The position numbers were made by a program, and so were the translations under genes. DNA of 64,000 nt from Bradyrhizobium sp. CSA112 (GTDB lineage Bacteria; Pseudomonadota; Alphaproteobacteria; Rhizobiales; Xanthobacteraceae): NCBI RefSeq assembly GCF_029051645.1, contig NZ_JAACFS010000037.1:1-64000 (forward strand), read 5' to 3'. This document shows positions 24,959 to 33,855 of this stretch, piece after piece. Within the stretch, counting starts at the first letter, position 1; each line of letters opens with the position of its first letter. The notes below the pieces were generated by a model, which made no database searches, had not been told where the DNA came from, and was given only the letters and a program-made list of their open reading frames with translations.

Positions 24959-25060
24959 CCCTCATGGTGAGGAGGCGCGCAGCGCCGTCTCGAACCATGC
25001 GGCCCCGCTGGTGCCATTCATCCTTCGAGACGCTTGCTGCGCAAGCTCCTCAGGATGAGG
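24959..25060. repeat. Type C inverted repeat (CCTCATGGTGAGGAGGCGCG family)
   Basis: The left arm CCTCATGGTGAGGAGGC...CGTCTCGAACCATG pairs loosely with the right arm CCTTCGAGACGCTTGCTGCG...CTCCTCAGGATGAGG. Both the CTCAT/ATGAG ends and the GTCTCGAA/TTCGAGAC interior are complementary, giving a foldable element of about 100 bp. Confidence 0.65.
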
Positions 25061-25151
25061 TCCGACATGGCGGTCGGATTGGCGATCAGAACCCTGGAAG
25101 CCCCTGCGCGCTACGGCGGACAAGTCGCATCCTACCACTGCAGCGATTGTG

Positions 25152-25475
25152 TCACCTGCGCTTACGAACGTGAACATTGATGTCGAGATCTATCTCGCTG
25201 ACGCAGGTCTGCGTCGTGCGATGCGAGCGGCCTTCGTGCCAGCGCCCATCGCGCGTGCGGGCATTTCCGACGTTCGCCAGCTTCAGGCAGCGCCATTGCG
25301 GTAGCGGGCCCGAGCTTTCGCCGGCGAACTGCCAGGCCAGCACGACCTCTTCGCCGTTTTTGTTAGTGCCGATAATATGCGGGCATAGTTCGCGGACGCG
25401 GCCGTCATAGAGGCAGACGACCTGCTGTTCGCAAAGGATGGCGTTGCGGAAGAGGGTGTAGGTGGCGCTTGGCAT
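25152..25475 (-). CDS. Hypothetical protein divergent from the AAA ATPase
   Basis: About 107 residues beginning MPSATYTLFRNAILCEQQVV. The core reads QQVVCLYDGRVRELCPHIIGTNKNGEEVVLAWQFAGESS, which resembles the WYL-type or ligand-sensor strands seen in rhizobial hypotheticals, and ends in a basic tail. There is no signal peptide or membrane segment. The longer 162-residue frame is rejected because it runs into the divergent ATPase gene. No function can be assigned. Confidence 0.6.
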   Translation of the reverse strand: MPSATYTLFRNAILCEQQVVCLYDGRVRELCPHIIGTNKNGEEVVLAWQFAGESSGPLPQWRCLKLANVGNARTRDGRWHEGRSHRTTQTCVSEIDLDINVHVRKRR

Positions 25476-25557
25476 TGGACGGCTGTGCCATCTAGGATTG
25501 CACGGCATTCCCTGTATAACTGTAACGAACGACTTTGTTTCCCCGGGACCCGAGCCT

Positions 25558-26334
25558 ATGGCTTCCAGACGCAACCGCCCGATCAACCTGCCGGCGCCAT
25601 ATCTCAAACGCATCTGGCTCGAGCCATCGCGGATCACCAACCGCGAGGCCTATCCGTTCTGCCTTCCGCTGCTGCGCGACGATTTTGAGCTGAGCTTTGA
25701 TAAGGCGATCACGATCATCGTCGGCGAGAATGGCACCGGCAAATCCACCTTGCTCGAGGGTATCGCCGTGCTCGCCGGCTATGACGAAGCCGGCGGCGGC
25801 AAGGGGTACATGACGGTCGACCACTCATGGGCGTTGGAAAAAATGGGTGGGCAATTGTCCAACGCGTTGCGGGCGAGCTGGCTACCCAAAATCACCAATG
25901 GCTGGTTTTTCCGCGCCGAAAGCTTTTTCTCGGTTGCCCGATACTTGGACGAGATGGCCCAGAAATATCCAATGGGAGGAGGCCCTCCGCCGGACTTCCT
26001 GTCCCATTCCCACGGTGAAGGGTTTTTGCGTTTCTTCGAGGAGCGTTGCCAGAAGCAGGGCATCTTTATCTTCGACGAACCGGAATCCGCCCTGTCGCCC
26101 GCGCGCCAGATCGAGTTCTTGAAGCTGATGCGGCGGATGGAGAATATCGGCCATTGTCAGATCATCATGGCCACGCACTCGCCGATGCTGATGGCGTACC
26201 CCAACGCGCGGCTGCTGCGGCTGACGAAATACGGACTGGAGCCGGTGACGGTGAAGGACACCGACCACTACAGGGTCATGCGGGAGTTTTGCGAGGACCC
26301 GAAGGGATTTGTGGAAGCGGCGATGGAGGAGTGA
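25558..26334 (+). CDS. Predicted ABC-type/AAA ATPase
   Basis: About 258 residues forming a complete standalone P-loop ATPase of the SMC/ABC-like class. Walker A GENGTGKSTLLEG is near residue 59, the acidic Walker B FDEPESALSPARQIE includes the signature-like SALSPA, and the switch is IMATHSPMLMAYP. There are no membrane segments and no coiled-coil insertion. Such stand-alone ATPases include nutrient or defence-linked predicted ATPases, but no nuclease or toxin partner is adjacent, so a defence role is not supported. ATG 25558 is preferred to the longer frame from 25462. Confidence 0.82.
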   Translation: MASRRNRPINLPAPYLKRIWLEPSRITNREAYPFCLPLLRDDFELSFDKAITIIVGENGTGKSTLLEGIAVLAGYDEAGGGKGYMTVDHSWALEKMGGQLSNALRASWLPKITNGWFFRAESFFSVARYLDEMAQKYPMGGGPPPDFLSHSHGEGFLRFFEERCQKQGIFIFDEPESALSPARQIEFLKLMRRMENIGHCQIIMATHSPMLMAYPNARLLRLTKYGLEPVTVKDTDHYRVMREFCEDPKGFVEAAMEE

Positions 26335-26338
26335 GCAT

Positions 26339-26419
26339 GTAGGGTGGGTAGAGCGAAGCGAAACCGACCGTTTGCGCGGCAACAATTGATGGGTATCGCT
26401 TCGCTCCACCCATCCTACG
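26339..26419. repeat. Type B' dispersed inverted repeat
   Basis: Starts GTAGGGTGGGTAGAGCGAAGCG and ends CGCTTCGCTCCACCCATCCTACG, so the ends pair over more than 20 bp. It shares the CGCTTCGCTCCACCCATCCTAC arm with the copies at 28106 and 28673. Confidence 0.85.
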
Positions 26420-26567
26420 TTACTGGCCCGACGGGGCGCTCGCCGTCCTGACACAACGCCGCTTGTCGCGGCGGCGCCACAAACCAGCCTCCTTTGGTCT
26501 GAAAATGCGTTACGATAACGCAACTGCGCGGCTAGCGCGGGCCAACAAGAGACAGTGAGGAAGCGAC

Positions 26568-27110
26568 ATGAGGACGACGCTCGCGAGGGTGGGAGCCGTG
26601 GTGGCGGCGCTGGCAGTGATAGGGGCAGCCTGGGCGCATGGGCCGACCCGCCAGAAGGTAAGGGAATCGATTGAGATCAACGCGCCGCCGGCGAAAGTGT
26701 GGGCCGTGATCGGCAATTTCCAGGACATGAGCTGGTTGCCGCCGGTCAGCAAGACCAATGGTGACAAAGGCAACGCGATCGAGGCCACGCGGCGGTTGAC
26801 GCTGGCTGATGGAGTGACCGTCGATGAGGAGCTCTACAAATACGACGCGGAGAAGATGAGCTATTCGTACCGGATCACGGCCGTGGATGTGAAGGTGCTC
26901 CCGGTCACCAACTATTCGTCCACCCTGACGGTGACCCCCAGCGCCGACGGCAAGGGCAGCAGCCTGGAGTGGGCCGGCGCGTTCTATCGCGGCTATCCCA
27001 ACAATGATCCGCCGCCGGAGCTGAGTGACGAGGCCGCTGTGAAAGCGGTGAGCGGACTTTATCGCGCGGGCCTCGAGGCGCTGAAGAAGAAGGTCGAGAG
27101 CGGAAGCTGA
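26568..27110 (+). CDS. Exported SRPBCC (START-like) protein
   Basis: A 180-residue protein. The signal peptide (VVAALAVIGAAWAHG) is followed by an SRPBCC fold with RESIEINAPPAKVWAVIGNF, DMSWLPPVSKTNGDKG, and a long C-terminal helix FYRGYPNNDPPPELSDEAAV...GLEALKKKVE. SRPBCC domains enclose hydrophobic ligands; export is a minority trait. It ends 2 bp before the beta-propeller gene, so the two are coupled. In related genomes such pairs sit near PQQ-dependent alcohol dehydrogenases, but none is present here. Confidence 0.84.
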   Translation: MRTTLARVGAVVAALAVIGAAWAHGPTRQKVRESIEINAPPAKVWAVIGNFQDMSWLPPVSKTNGDKGNAIEATRRLTLADGVTVDEELYKYDAEKMSYSYRITAVDVKVLPVTNYSSTLTVTPSADGKGSSLEWAGAFYRGYPNNDPPPELSDEAAVKAVSGLYRAGLEALKKKVESGS

Positions 27111-27112
27111 AC

Positions 27113-28075
27113 GTGCGGGCCACCGCTCTGGCGGCGCTCGTCGCCGGCATCGCAACGGCTTTGGCTGAGGAAGGCTGGGTCGGGCAAGCCTCGGCCGAGG
27201 AAGCATTCGTCACCAATCAGCTCAGCGAAAACCTGTCGGTCGTGGACCTCGCAACTGCGCGACCGGTCGCGACCATCGCAATTGCTGGCAAGCCCGCGGG
27301 CGTCGCCGTCACGCCGGACGGACGCTTCGCTTATGTGACAAGCCCCGACACCAAGGCGCTTACGGTGATCGATGCCGCCGCCCGCCGGGTCTTAGGCAAG
27401 ATCGACGTCGGCGGTGGTCCGCTCGGTGTCGCGGTGGCGCCGGATGGCGCCTACGTCTATGTAGCCGACTGGTACGCCGCGGCGGTGCGGGTGATCGATC
27501 CGAAAGCGCAGCGCGTGGTCGCCGATATCGCGGTCGGGGCCTCGCCGTCGGGCCTCGCAGTGACGCCGGACGGGCGGCTCCTGCTGTCGGCGGACCGCGA
27601 CGCCGATAGCGTGTCCGTCATCGACACCGCGACGCGCGAGCGGCGGGCCACGATCAAGGTCGGGGAGCGCCCGTTTGGCATTACCATCGATGCCGAGGGC
27701 CGCCGCGCCTATACCGCCAATGTCGGATCGAACGACGTCTCGGTCATCGATGTCGCGGATAAGCGCGAGATCGGGCGCGTGAAGACGGGCTTGCGCCCCT
27801 ATGCGGTCGCACTCGCGCAAGGGCGCGGCTTCGTCACCGACCAGTATGACGGCACCGTCAGCGTGTTCGATCTGTCGACGCTGGCGCCGGTCAAGCGCAT
27901 CACTGTGGGCGATTACCCGGAAGGGATCGCGGCGACGGCGGACGGCAGGCGCATCATCGTGGCGAACTGGGAGAGCAACTCGATCAGCGTGATTGACGCC
28001 ATCGAGCTCAAGGTGACAGACGAGATCAAGGTCGGCGATGGGCCGCGGGCGTTCGGGACGTTCTTGCGGCGGTAA
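27113..28075 (+). CDS. YVTN/YncE-type beta-propeller protein
   Basis: A 320-residue periplasmic seven-bladed propeller beginning with GTG. After a signal-like N-terminus (ALAALVAGIATALA), about seven repeats of the type GxxPxGVAVTPDGRxAYVTSxDxxxVSVID are visible. This is the family often called PQQ-dependent-catabolism-associated beta-propeller. It is translationally coupled to the SRPBCC gene. The ligand is unknown; a role beside quinoprotein oxidation is possible but rests only on family precedent. Confidence 0.86.
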   Translation: MRATALAALVAGIATALAEEGWVGQASAEEAFVTNQLSENLSVVDLATARPVATIAIAGKPAGVAVTPDGRFAYVTSPDTKALTVIDAAARRVLGKIDVGGGPLGVAVAPDGAYVYVADWYAAAVRVIDPKAQRVVADIAVGASPSGLAVTPDGRLLLSADRDADSVSVIDTATRERRATIKVGERPFGITIDAEGRRAYTANVGSNDVSVIDVADKREIGRVKTGLRPYAVALAQGRGFVTDQYDGTVSVFDLSTLAPVKRITVGDYPEGIAATADGRRIIVANWESNSISVIDAIELKVTDEIKVGDGPRAFGTFLRR

Positions 28076-28105
28076 CCGGCAAAGGAGCGCAGGAACCGTA
28101 GGTCC

Positions 28106-28185
28106 GTAGGATGGGTGGAGCGAAGCGATACCCATCGGCCTCACAACCAGTATTGATGGGTATCGCTTCGCTCCACCCATCCTAC
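28106..28185. repeat. Type B' dispersed inverted repeat
   Basis: Ends pair perfectly over about 29 bases: GTAGGATGGGTGGAGCGAAG...ATACCCATC against GATGGGTAT...CTTCGCTCCACCCATCCTAC. This is the cleanest copy of the family and would form one long RNA hairpin. Confidence 0.9.
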
Positions 28186-28280
28186 AGCCTGGATCAGCAC
28201 CGCGACGACCTGACGCCCGCGCATGCCGGGCTCGTTCGTGCTATAATGCCGGAGAAGCAAAGAAAAACAGGGAGGACGCC

Positions 28281-28613
28281 ATGCCTCATACCCTGGTGCC
28301 CAGTGACCGCGTCGAGCGCGCGAGCGTCTACGGGCAAGACGGCACAAAACTCGGGACGATCGAGCGACTGATGCTGGAAAAGGTGACCGGAACGGTCGCG
28401 TATGCCGTGATAAAAACCGGCGGGCTGCTCGCCAGCCACCACCATCATCCCGTGCGGTGGGACGCACTCAGGTTCGATCCCGCGCGTCAGGCCTTCGTGG
28501 TCGACCTAACGCTGGAGGACCTGCGCGCCGGCCCGTCCGAGTTCGATGAAGACGCCTTCGACTGGGGCGACCGCTCGCGGTCGTATCCGCACCCGCATTA
28601 TTGGACGGTGTAG
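28281..28613 (+). CDS. PRC-barrel domain protein
   Basis: A 110-residue soluble protein with one PRC-barrel: VERASVYGQDGTKLGTIERLM, AYAVIKTGGLLASHHHHPVRW (with a four-His run), then FVVDLTLEDLRAGPSEFDED. The barrel normally mediates protein or RNA contacts, as in RimM and photosynthetic reaction centre subunit H. A GGGAGG ribosome site precedes the ATG. It lies between two type B' repeats. Confidence 0.87.
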   Translation: MPHTLVPSDRVERASVYGQDGTKLGTIERLMLEKVTGTVAYAVIKTGGLLASHHHHPVRWDALRFDPARQAFVVDLTLEDLRAGPSEFDEDAFDWGDRSRSYPHPHYWTV

Positions 28614-28672
28614 ACGATCGTTCGCGAGTGCGATGCGGGGTGGCGACGCGCCTATACTACACCGCCAGGTGC

Positions 28673-28752
28673 GTAGGATGGGTGGAGCGAAGCGATACCC
28701 ATCGCCGCTGTCGCAAGATGATGGGTTTTCGCTGCGCTCTACCCATCCTACG
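28673..28752. repeat. Type B' dispersed inverted repeat
   Basis: Begins GTAGGATGGGTGGAGCGAAG like the copy at 28106. The right arm GATGGGTTTTCGCTGCGCTCTACCCATCCTAC has several substitutions, so the stem is imperfect. Confidence 0.8.
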
Positions 28753-28850
28753 CGCTGCCCGCTCCGGTCTCTCCAATCACGTGAGACCTCTCGATCTATC
28801 TATCGACCAAATATCCAAGACGCGCTTTTATCAACTCACGAATGGGTATA

Positions 28851-31835
28851 TTACTCCGCCGCCTCGCTCGCGCTGCTGCTCTTCCGCGGCTTCCCTTCCG
28901 CCTTCTTCAGCACCGGGGCCAGAAACTTCCCCGTGTAGCTCCGCGGCGCTTTGACGATGTCCTCCGGCGGACCCCAGGCGACGATTTCGCCGCCGCCGTC
29001 GCCGCCTTCGGGGCCGAGGTCGATGACCCAGTCGGCGGTCTTGATGACTTCGAGGTTGTGCTCGATCACGACCACCGTGTTGCCCTGGGCGACCAACTCG
29101 TGGAGCACTTCGAGCAGCTTTGCGACGTCGTGGAAATGCAGGCCGGTGGTCGGCTCGTCCAGGATGTAAAGCGTGCGGCCAGTGGCGCGCTTCGACAGCT
29201 CTTTTGCCAATTTGACGCGCTGGGCTTCGCCGCCCGATAGCGTCGTCGCCTGCTGGCCGACGTGAATGTAATCCAAACCGACGCGGTGCAGCGTCTTGAA
29301 CGTCTCGCGGACGCGCGGCACCGCCTTGAAGAAGTCGGCGGCTTCCTCGACGGTCATGTCGAGCACGTCGGCGATGCTCTTGCCCTTGAACAGGACTTCG
29401 AGCGTCTCGCGATTGTAGCGCTTGCCCTTGCAGGTGTCGCAGGTGACGTAGACGTCGGGCAAAAAGTGCATCTCGATCTTGATGACGCCGTCGCCCTGGC
29501 AGGCCTCGCAGCGGCCACCCTTGACGTTGAAGGAGAAGCGGCCGGGCTCGTAGCCGCGCGCCTTGGCTTCGGGCAGGCCGGCGAACCATTCGCGGATCGG
29601 CGTGAATGCGCCGGTATAGGTCGCGGGGTTCGAGCGCGGAGTGCGGCCGATCGGCGACTGGTCGATGTCGATGATCTTGTCGATATGCTCCAGCCCCTCG
29701 ATGCGGTCGTGGGGCGCGGCGCCTTCGCTGGCATTGTTCAGCTTGCGGGCGATCGCCTTGTAGAGCGTATCGATCAACAGCGTCGACTTGCCGCCGCCGG
29801 AGACTCCCGTCACGCAGGTGAACAGCCCGAGCGGGATTTCCGCCGAGACGTTCTTGAGGTTATTGCCGCGGGCGTTGACGACCTTGATGGTGCGGCGATG
29901 GTTCGGCGGCCGGCGCTCGGGGATCGCGACCGACAATTCACCGGTGAGATATTTCCCGGTCAGCGACTTCGGGTTCTTCATGACCTCGGCGGGCGTGCCC
30001 TGCGCCACGATGTGGCCGCCATGCATGCCGGCGCCGGGGCCGATGTCGAGCACGTAATCGGCCAGCCGAATAGCGTCCTCGTCATGCTCCACCACGATCA
30101 CGGTATTGCCGAGGTCGCGCAGCCGCTTCAGCGTCTCCAATAGCCGCGCATTGTCGCGCTGGTGCAGTCCGATCGAGGGCTCGTCCAGCACATAGAGCAC
30201 GCCCGTCAGCCCCGAGCCGATCTGCGAGGCCAGGCGGATGCGCTGGCTTTCGCCGCCACTCAATGTGCCCGAAGAGCGGGACAGCGTCAGGTAATTCAGG
30301 CCGACGTCGAGCAGGAAGGACAGCCGCTCCCGGATCTCCTTCAACACGCGCGCGGCGATCTCGTTCTGCTGCGCGTTGAGCGCGGCAGGCACGCTCTCGA
30401 ACCATTCGCCGGCGCGCTTCACCGAGAGTTCGGAAATTTCGCCGATATGCTTGCCGCCGATCTTGACGCACAAGGCCTCGGGCTTGAGGCGATGGCCGTT
30501 ACAGCCCGCGCAGGGGATGTCGGAGAAATATTTTGCCAGCTCCTCGCGCGCCCATTCGCTCTCGGTCTCGCGGTAGCGGCGCTCGAGATTGGTGATGACG
30601 CCTTCGAACGGCTTCTTGGTGTCGTAGGAGCGCACCCCGTCCTCATAGGAGAACTTGATCTCGTCGTCGCCGGAGCCGTGCAGCAGGGCTGCCTGCGTCT
30701 TCTTCGGCAGGTCCTTCCACTTGGTGTCGAGCGTGAACTTGTAGAACTTGCCGAGCGCGGTCAGCGTCTGGATGTAATAGGGCGAGGACGATTTGGCCCA
30801 GGGCGCGATCGCGCCCTTGCGCAGCGTCAGCTCCTTGTCGGGGATAACGAGATCCTCGTCGATGTGCTGCTCGACGCCGAGACCGCCGCAGGCCGGGCAG
30901 GCGCCATAGGGGTTGTTGAACGAGAACAGCCGCGGCTCGATCTCGGGAATCGTGAAGCCGGAAACCGGGCAGGCGAATTTTTCCGAAAACAGAATCCGTT
31001 CGGGCCCGCTCTTGTCGTGAATCTTGGCGGTCTTCTTGTCGGACTTTTTCTCTTCCGCAGCGCCTGCCGGCGCGTCGGCGTATTCGATCACCGCCAGGCC
31101 CTCGGCGAGCTTCAGCGCGGTCTCAAAGCTTTCGGCGAGGCGCTGGCCGAGGTCGGGGCGGACCACGATGCGGTCGACCACCACGTCGATGTCGTGCGGG
31201 AATTTCTTGTCGAGGGTAGGCGCATCCGAAAGCTCATAGAAGGTGCCGTCGATCTTGACGCGCTGAAAGCCCTTCTTGAGCCATTCGGCAAGCTCCTTCC
31301 TGTATTCGCCCTTGCGGCCGCGCACGACCGGCGCGAGCAGATAGAGCCGCGTGCCCTCGGGGAGCGCCAGCACGCGATCGACCATCTGCGATACGATCTG
31401 GCTTTCGATCGGCAGGCCGGTAGCAGGCGAATAGGGCACGCCGACGCGCGCCCACAGCAGGCGCATGTAGTCGTAGATCTCGGTCACGGTGCCGACCGTG
31501 GAGCGCGGATTTTTTGAGGTGGTCTTCTGCTCGATCGAGATCGCAGGAGATAAGCCGTCGATCTGGTCGACGTCAGGCTTCTGCATCATCTCCAGGAACT
31601 GGCGCGCGTAAGCCGAGAGCGATTCGACGTAGCGGCGCTGTCCCTCGGCGTAGATGGTGTCGAAGGCGAGTGAGGATTTGCCGGAGCCGGAGAGGCCGGT
31701 GAACACGACCAGCTTGTCGCGGGGAATCTCGAGGTCGACATTCTTGAGATTGTGCTCGCGCGCGCCGCGGATGGTTATCGCGCGCAATGCAGAGCCGGCG
31801 GGTTGTTGGCGCTTCGCCCTTAGCACTTCATCCAT
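28851..31835 (-). CDS. uvrA: UvrABC excinuclease subunit A
   Basis: DNA-damage recognition ATPase of nucleotide excision repair, 994 residues from ATG 31835. Both ABC modules are complete: Walker A GLSGSGKSSLAFDT and GVSGGGKSTLLIDT, signatures TLSGGESQRIRLASQ and TLSGGEAQRVKLAKE, and Walker B YVLDEPSIGLH and YILDEPTTGLH. The second zinc module CEACQGDG...VTCDTCKG is intact, while the first is partly degenerate (CPVSGF, with Ser for the second Cys, paired with ACPACGG), a state also seen in relatives. A LexA-type box lies about 90 bp upstream (31926-31940). The longer 1041-residue frame is rejected. Confidence 0.98.
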   Translation of the reverse strand: MDEVLRAKRQQPAGSALRAITIRGAREHNLKNVDLEIPRDKLVVFTGLSGSGKSSLAFDTIYAEGQRRYVESLSAYARQFLEMMQKPDVDQIDGLSPAISIEQKTTSKNPRSTVGTVTEIYDYMRLLWARVGVPYSPATGLPIESQIVSQMVDRVLALPEGTRLYLLAPVVRGRKGEYRKELAEWLKKGFQRVKIDGTFYELSDAPTLDKKFPHDIDVVVDRIVVRPDLGQRLAESFETALKLAEGLAVIEYADAPAGAAEEKKSDKKTAKIHDKSGPERILFSEKFACPVSGFTIPEIEPRLFSFNNPYGACPACGGLGVEQHIDEDLVIPDKELTLRKGAIAPWAKSSSPYYIQTLTALGKFYKFTLDTKWKDLPKKTQAALLHGSGDDEIKFSYEDGVRSYDTKKPFEGVITNLERRYRETESEWAREELAKYFSDIPCAGCNGHRLKPEALCVKIGGKHIGEISELSVKRAGEWFESVPAALNAQQNEIAARVLKEIRERLSFLLDVGLNYLTLSRSSGTLSGGESQRIRLASQIGSGLTGVLYVLDEPSIGLHQRDNARLLETLKRLRDLGNTVIVVEHDEDAIRLADYVLDIGPGAGMHGGHIVAQGTPAEVMKNPKSLTGKYLTGELSVAIPERRPPNHRRTIKVVNARGNNLKNVSAEIPLGLFTCVTGVSGGGKSTLLIDTLYKAIARKLNNASEGAAPHDRIEGLEHIDKIIDIDQSPIGRTPRSNPATYTGAFTPIREWFAGLPEAKARGYEPGRFSFNVKGGRCEACQGDGVIKIEMHFLPDVYVTCDTCKGKRYNRETLEVLFKGKSIADVLDMTVEEAADFFKAVPRVRETFKTLHRVGLDYIHVGQQATTLSGGEAQRVKLAKELSKRATGRTLYILDEPTTGLHFHDVAKLLEVLHELVAQGNTVVVIEHNLEVIKTADWVIDLGPEGGDGGGEIVAWGPPEDIVKAPRSYTGKFLAPVLKKAEGKPRKSSSASEAAE

Positions 31836-31925
31836 ATCGGCATTTCCAGGCGCGCAGATCGCGCGCCGCGTTAGGCGCGCATTGCCCGCGAGAGCCGGGA
31901 TCAGGCGCCGATTAAAAGAATGCTG

Positions 31926-31940
31926 GAACATAGGAAGAAC
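31926..31940 (-). promoter_or_regulatory. LexA box upstream of uvrA
   Basis: Minus strand GTTC-TTCCTAT-GTTC (plus strand GAAC-N7-GAAC): an exact match to the alphaproteobacterial LexA operator GTTC-N7-GTTC, about 91 bp before the uvrA ATG. Predicts SOS induction of uvrA. Confidence 0.8.
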
Positions 31941-32028
31941 GGGCGAGGATTTCCAGTGCTGTGCGCAAGCCATCAACGGATTGTTTGCGCCGAGATATTT
32001 TTGGCAGCAGCCGTCAGCAAGTCAGCAC

Positions 32029-32057
32029 AAAAAAAGGCCGGCGCAAGGCCGGCCTTT
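32029..32057 (-). terminator. Rho-independent terminator of the upstream-proximal porin gene
   Basis: Minus strand reads GGCCGGC-loop-GCCGGCC followed by seven T residues, about 33 bp beyond the stop at 32090. The long A-tract before the stem also lets it act on the opposite strand. Confidence 0.9.
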
Positions 32058-32089
32058 TCTCAATCTTGGGAACTTAGGTGACGCCGAAA

Positions 32090-32839
32090 TCAGTACTTCG
32101 CGATGGCCGGGCCGCCGAAGCGGTAGTTGATGCGCGCTGTGACGATGTCAGCGTCCTGCTTGATGTCATCGTTGCGGGTGTTGAGGCCCGCGAGCACACC
32201 GGCGCCACGGAAGTTGTAGTTCTGGGTACCCATGAACAGGTGGTTATACTCGACGCCGAACGACCAGTTCGGAGCGAAGGCATATTCCACGCCGGCGCCA
32301 ACCGAGCCACCCCAGCGGGTCTCCTCGGCGCGATCGATCACGATGCCGGCGATCACGCCTTCATGGCGGTTGTTGGTCACCGCAGCGCCGCCCTTGACGT
32401 AGAACAGGACGTTGTTGGCGGCGTAGCCGACCTGGCCGGTGAACAGGCCGAAGGCGTCGATCTTGGTGCGGTTGCTGGCGAGCGGCACAATGATGTTCGA
32501 ACCGTTGAAGTCGGCCCAGTTGCCCTGCGCTTCGAGGCCGAACACCCAGTTGCCGGCTTGCCAGCGATAACCGATCTGACCACCGACCGTGCCGCCATCT
32601 GCGTCATGGCAACCTTCGGCAGTCGGTGCCACCGGAACGCCGAGGATCGCGGTGTTGGTCCAGCAGTTGCGGCTCGTTCCATAGCCGCCGTTCACGCCGA
32701 TGTAGAATCCGCTCCAGTCATACACCGCGGCGATCATCGGGGGCGCCTTGGTGTAAGGACGCGCAGCGAGATCCGCAGCGGCCGCGGGGGCCATCCCAAG
32801 CGCGATCAAAGCGGACGTTGTCAGCAAAATCTTCTTCAC
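32090..32839 (-). CDS. Outer-membrane beta-barrel protein (paralogue 1)
   Basis: A 249-residue barrel with start GTG 32839 (an AAAGGA ribosome site is suitably spaced; the longer frame is not conserved). The signal peptide KKILLTTSALIALGMAPAAA is followed by ADLAARPYTKAPP, DWSGFYIGVNGGYG and the C-terminal strand ARINYRFGGPAIAKY. Loop segments include NCWTNTAILGVPV and a Cys pair (NCW...EGCHDADG) suggesting a disulphide. It shares its N- and C-terminal segments and internal YRWQAGNWVFGLEAQGNWAD with the neighbour at 33067, showing tandem duplication. Its own terminator follows. Confidence 0.92.
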   Translation of the reverse strand: MKKILLTTSALIALGMAPAAAADLAARPYTKAPPMIAAVYDWSGFYIGVNGGYGTSRNCWTNTAILGVPVAPTAEGCHDADGGTVGGQIGYRWQAGNWVFGLEAQGNWADFNGSNIIVPLASNRTKIDAFGLFTGQVGYAANNVLFYVKGGAAVTNNRHEGVIAGIVIDRAEETRWGGSVGAGVEYAFAPNWSFGVEYNHLFMGTQNYNFRGAGVLAGLNTRNDDIKQDADIVTARINYRFGGPAIAKY

Positions 32840-33014
32840 GTTCTTTTTTCCTTTCGCGGCACTCAACTGTAACTTCCTCGGCCGTCGATTTGACGTTGCG
32901 GTTCCATATAGCGTGAAGTCATCGCAGATTGCTGTCGCCGAAAAACCACATCCGCGGCAAAAACATGCGCGATACAACCGCAGCGGGTGCCGTGGCGCCG
33001 ACCTACAACCAAAC

Positions 33015-33042
33015 AAAAAGGCCGGCGTGAAGCCGGCCTTTC
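33015..33042 (-). terminator. Rho-independent terminator between the porin paralogues
   Basis: AAGGCCGGC / GCCGGCCTT stem with a five-base loop, followed on the minus strand by a T5 tract, 25 bp past the stop of the 33067 gene. The stem sequence is nearly identical to the terminator at 32029, so the duplication carried the terminator along. Confidence 0.88.
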
Positions 33043-33066
33043 CGTAGTCCCGCGCTGGCGTTGAGA

Positions 33067-33855
33067 TCAGTACCTCGCGATGACCGGGCCGCCGAACCTG
33101 TAGTTGAGGCGGACGGTGACGAGATCCACGTCCTGCTCGATGCGAGAAGTCCTTGAGAACGAGCCGGTCGGCGCACCGATAAAGTTGCCGGACGCGGCAA
33201 AGTCGACGTCGCGGTCACCCATGAACAGGTGGTTGTACTCGACACCAACCGACCAGTTCGGGGCGAAGCCGACTTCGAGGCCGGCACCAACGACGCCGCC
33301 CCAGCGCGTTTCCTTGGCGCTGTCGACAAGAAACCCGGTCGCGGTTTCGATACCCCTGTACTTTTCGCCGGTCACGGCCGCGCCGCCCTTTACGTAGAGC
33401 AGGACGTTGTTCCAGGCATAGCCGACCTGACCGGTGATCAGTCCGAACGCATTGATCCTCGACTCGTTCTCGATGGTGCTGAGGGGGGTGAAAAAGCCCA
33501 GACTTGTGTTGGAGCCCTCGAAGTCAGCCCAGTTGCCTTGCCCTTCCAGACCGAACACCCAGGTGCCGGCCTGCCAGCGATAACCGATCTGACCGCCGGC
33601 CGTGGCGCCCGTTGCGTCATGGCAGCCCTCGGCCAGGGGCGGAACGAAAGGACCCAAGACGTCGGCGGTGAGATCCCAGCACTTGTTGGCCGAACCCCAG
33701 CCGCCGTTGGCGCCGATGTAGAAGCCGCTCCAGTCATACACGGCGGCAACCGGAGGCGGCGGCGCCTTGGTGTAAGGGCGCGCAGCGAGGTCGGCCGCCG
33801 CCGCAGGTGCGGCGAACGCGATGAGAGCAACTGTAGCTAACAGATACTTCTTCAT
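33067..33855 (-). CDS. Outer-membrane beta-barrel protein (paralogue 2)
   Basis: A 262-residue barrel: signal peptide MKKYLLATVALIAFAAPAAA, linker ADLAARPYTKAPPPP, DWSGFYIGANGGWG, a Cys pair (KCWDLT...EGCHDATG), repeated YRWQAGTWVFGLEGQGNWAD and the C-terminal strand VRLNYRFGGPVIARY. Ribosome site GGGGATAGATC precedes the ATG. It is a tandem paralogue of the gene at 32090, each with an individual promoter gap and terminator rather than forming one operon. Confidence 0.93.
   Translation of the reverse strand: MKKYLLATVALIAFAAPAAAADLAARPYTKAPPPPVAAVYDWSGFYIGANGGWGSANKCWDLTADVLGPFVPPLAEGCHDATGATAGGQIGYRWQAGTWVFGLEGQGNWADFEGSNTSLGFFTPLSTIENESRINAFGLITGQVGYAWNNVLLYVKGGAAVTGEKYRGIETATGFLVDSAKETRWGGVVGAGLEVGFAPNWSVGVEYNHLFMGDRDVDFAASGNFIGAPTGSFSRTSRIEQDVDLVTVRLNYRFGGPVIARY

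Larger units (their letters stand above)
24523..25151. other. 629-bp gene-free interval with repeat fragments
   Basis: No convincing gene. It holds the promoter region of the outer-membrane protein on the minus strand, a TTAACCAT motif at 24689-24696, and two repeat segments described separately (24866-24908 and 24959-25060). Short frames in it have no ribosome site and no family resemblance. Confidence 0.6.

Noticed and set aside
25152..26334. ATPase and hypothetical gene as a defence system
   Set aside because: No nuclease, toxin or reverse-transcriptase partner, and the two genes are divergent, so a defence function is unsupported.
30162..31517. 451-residue plus-strand frame opposite uvrA
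   Set aside because: Shadow of uvrA; no ribosome site and no conserved motif.
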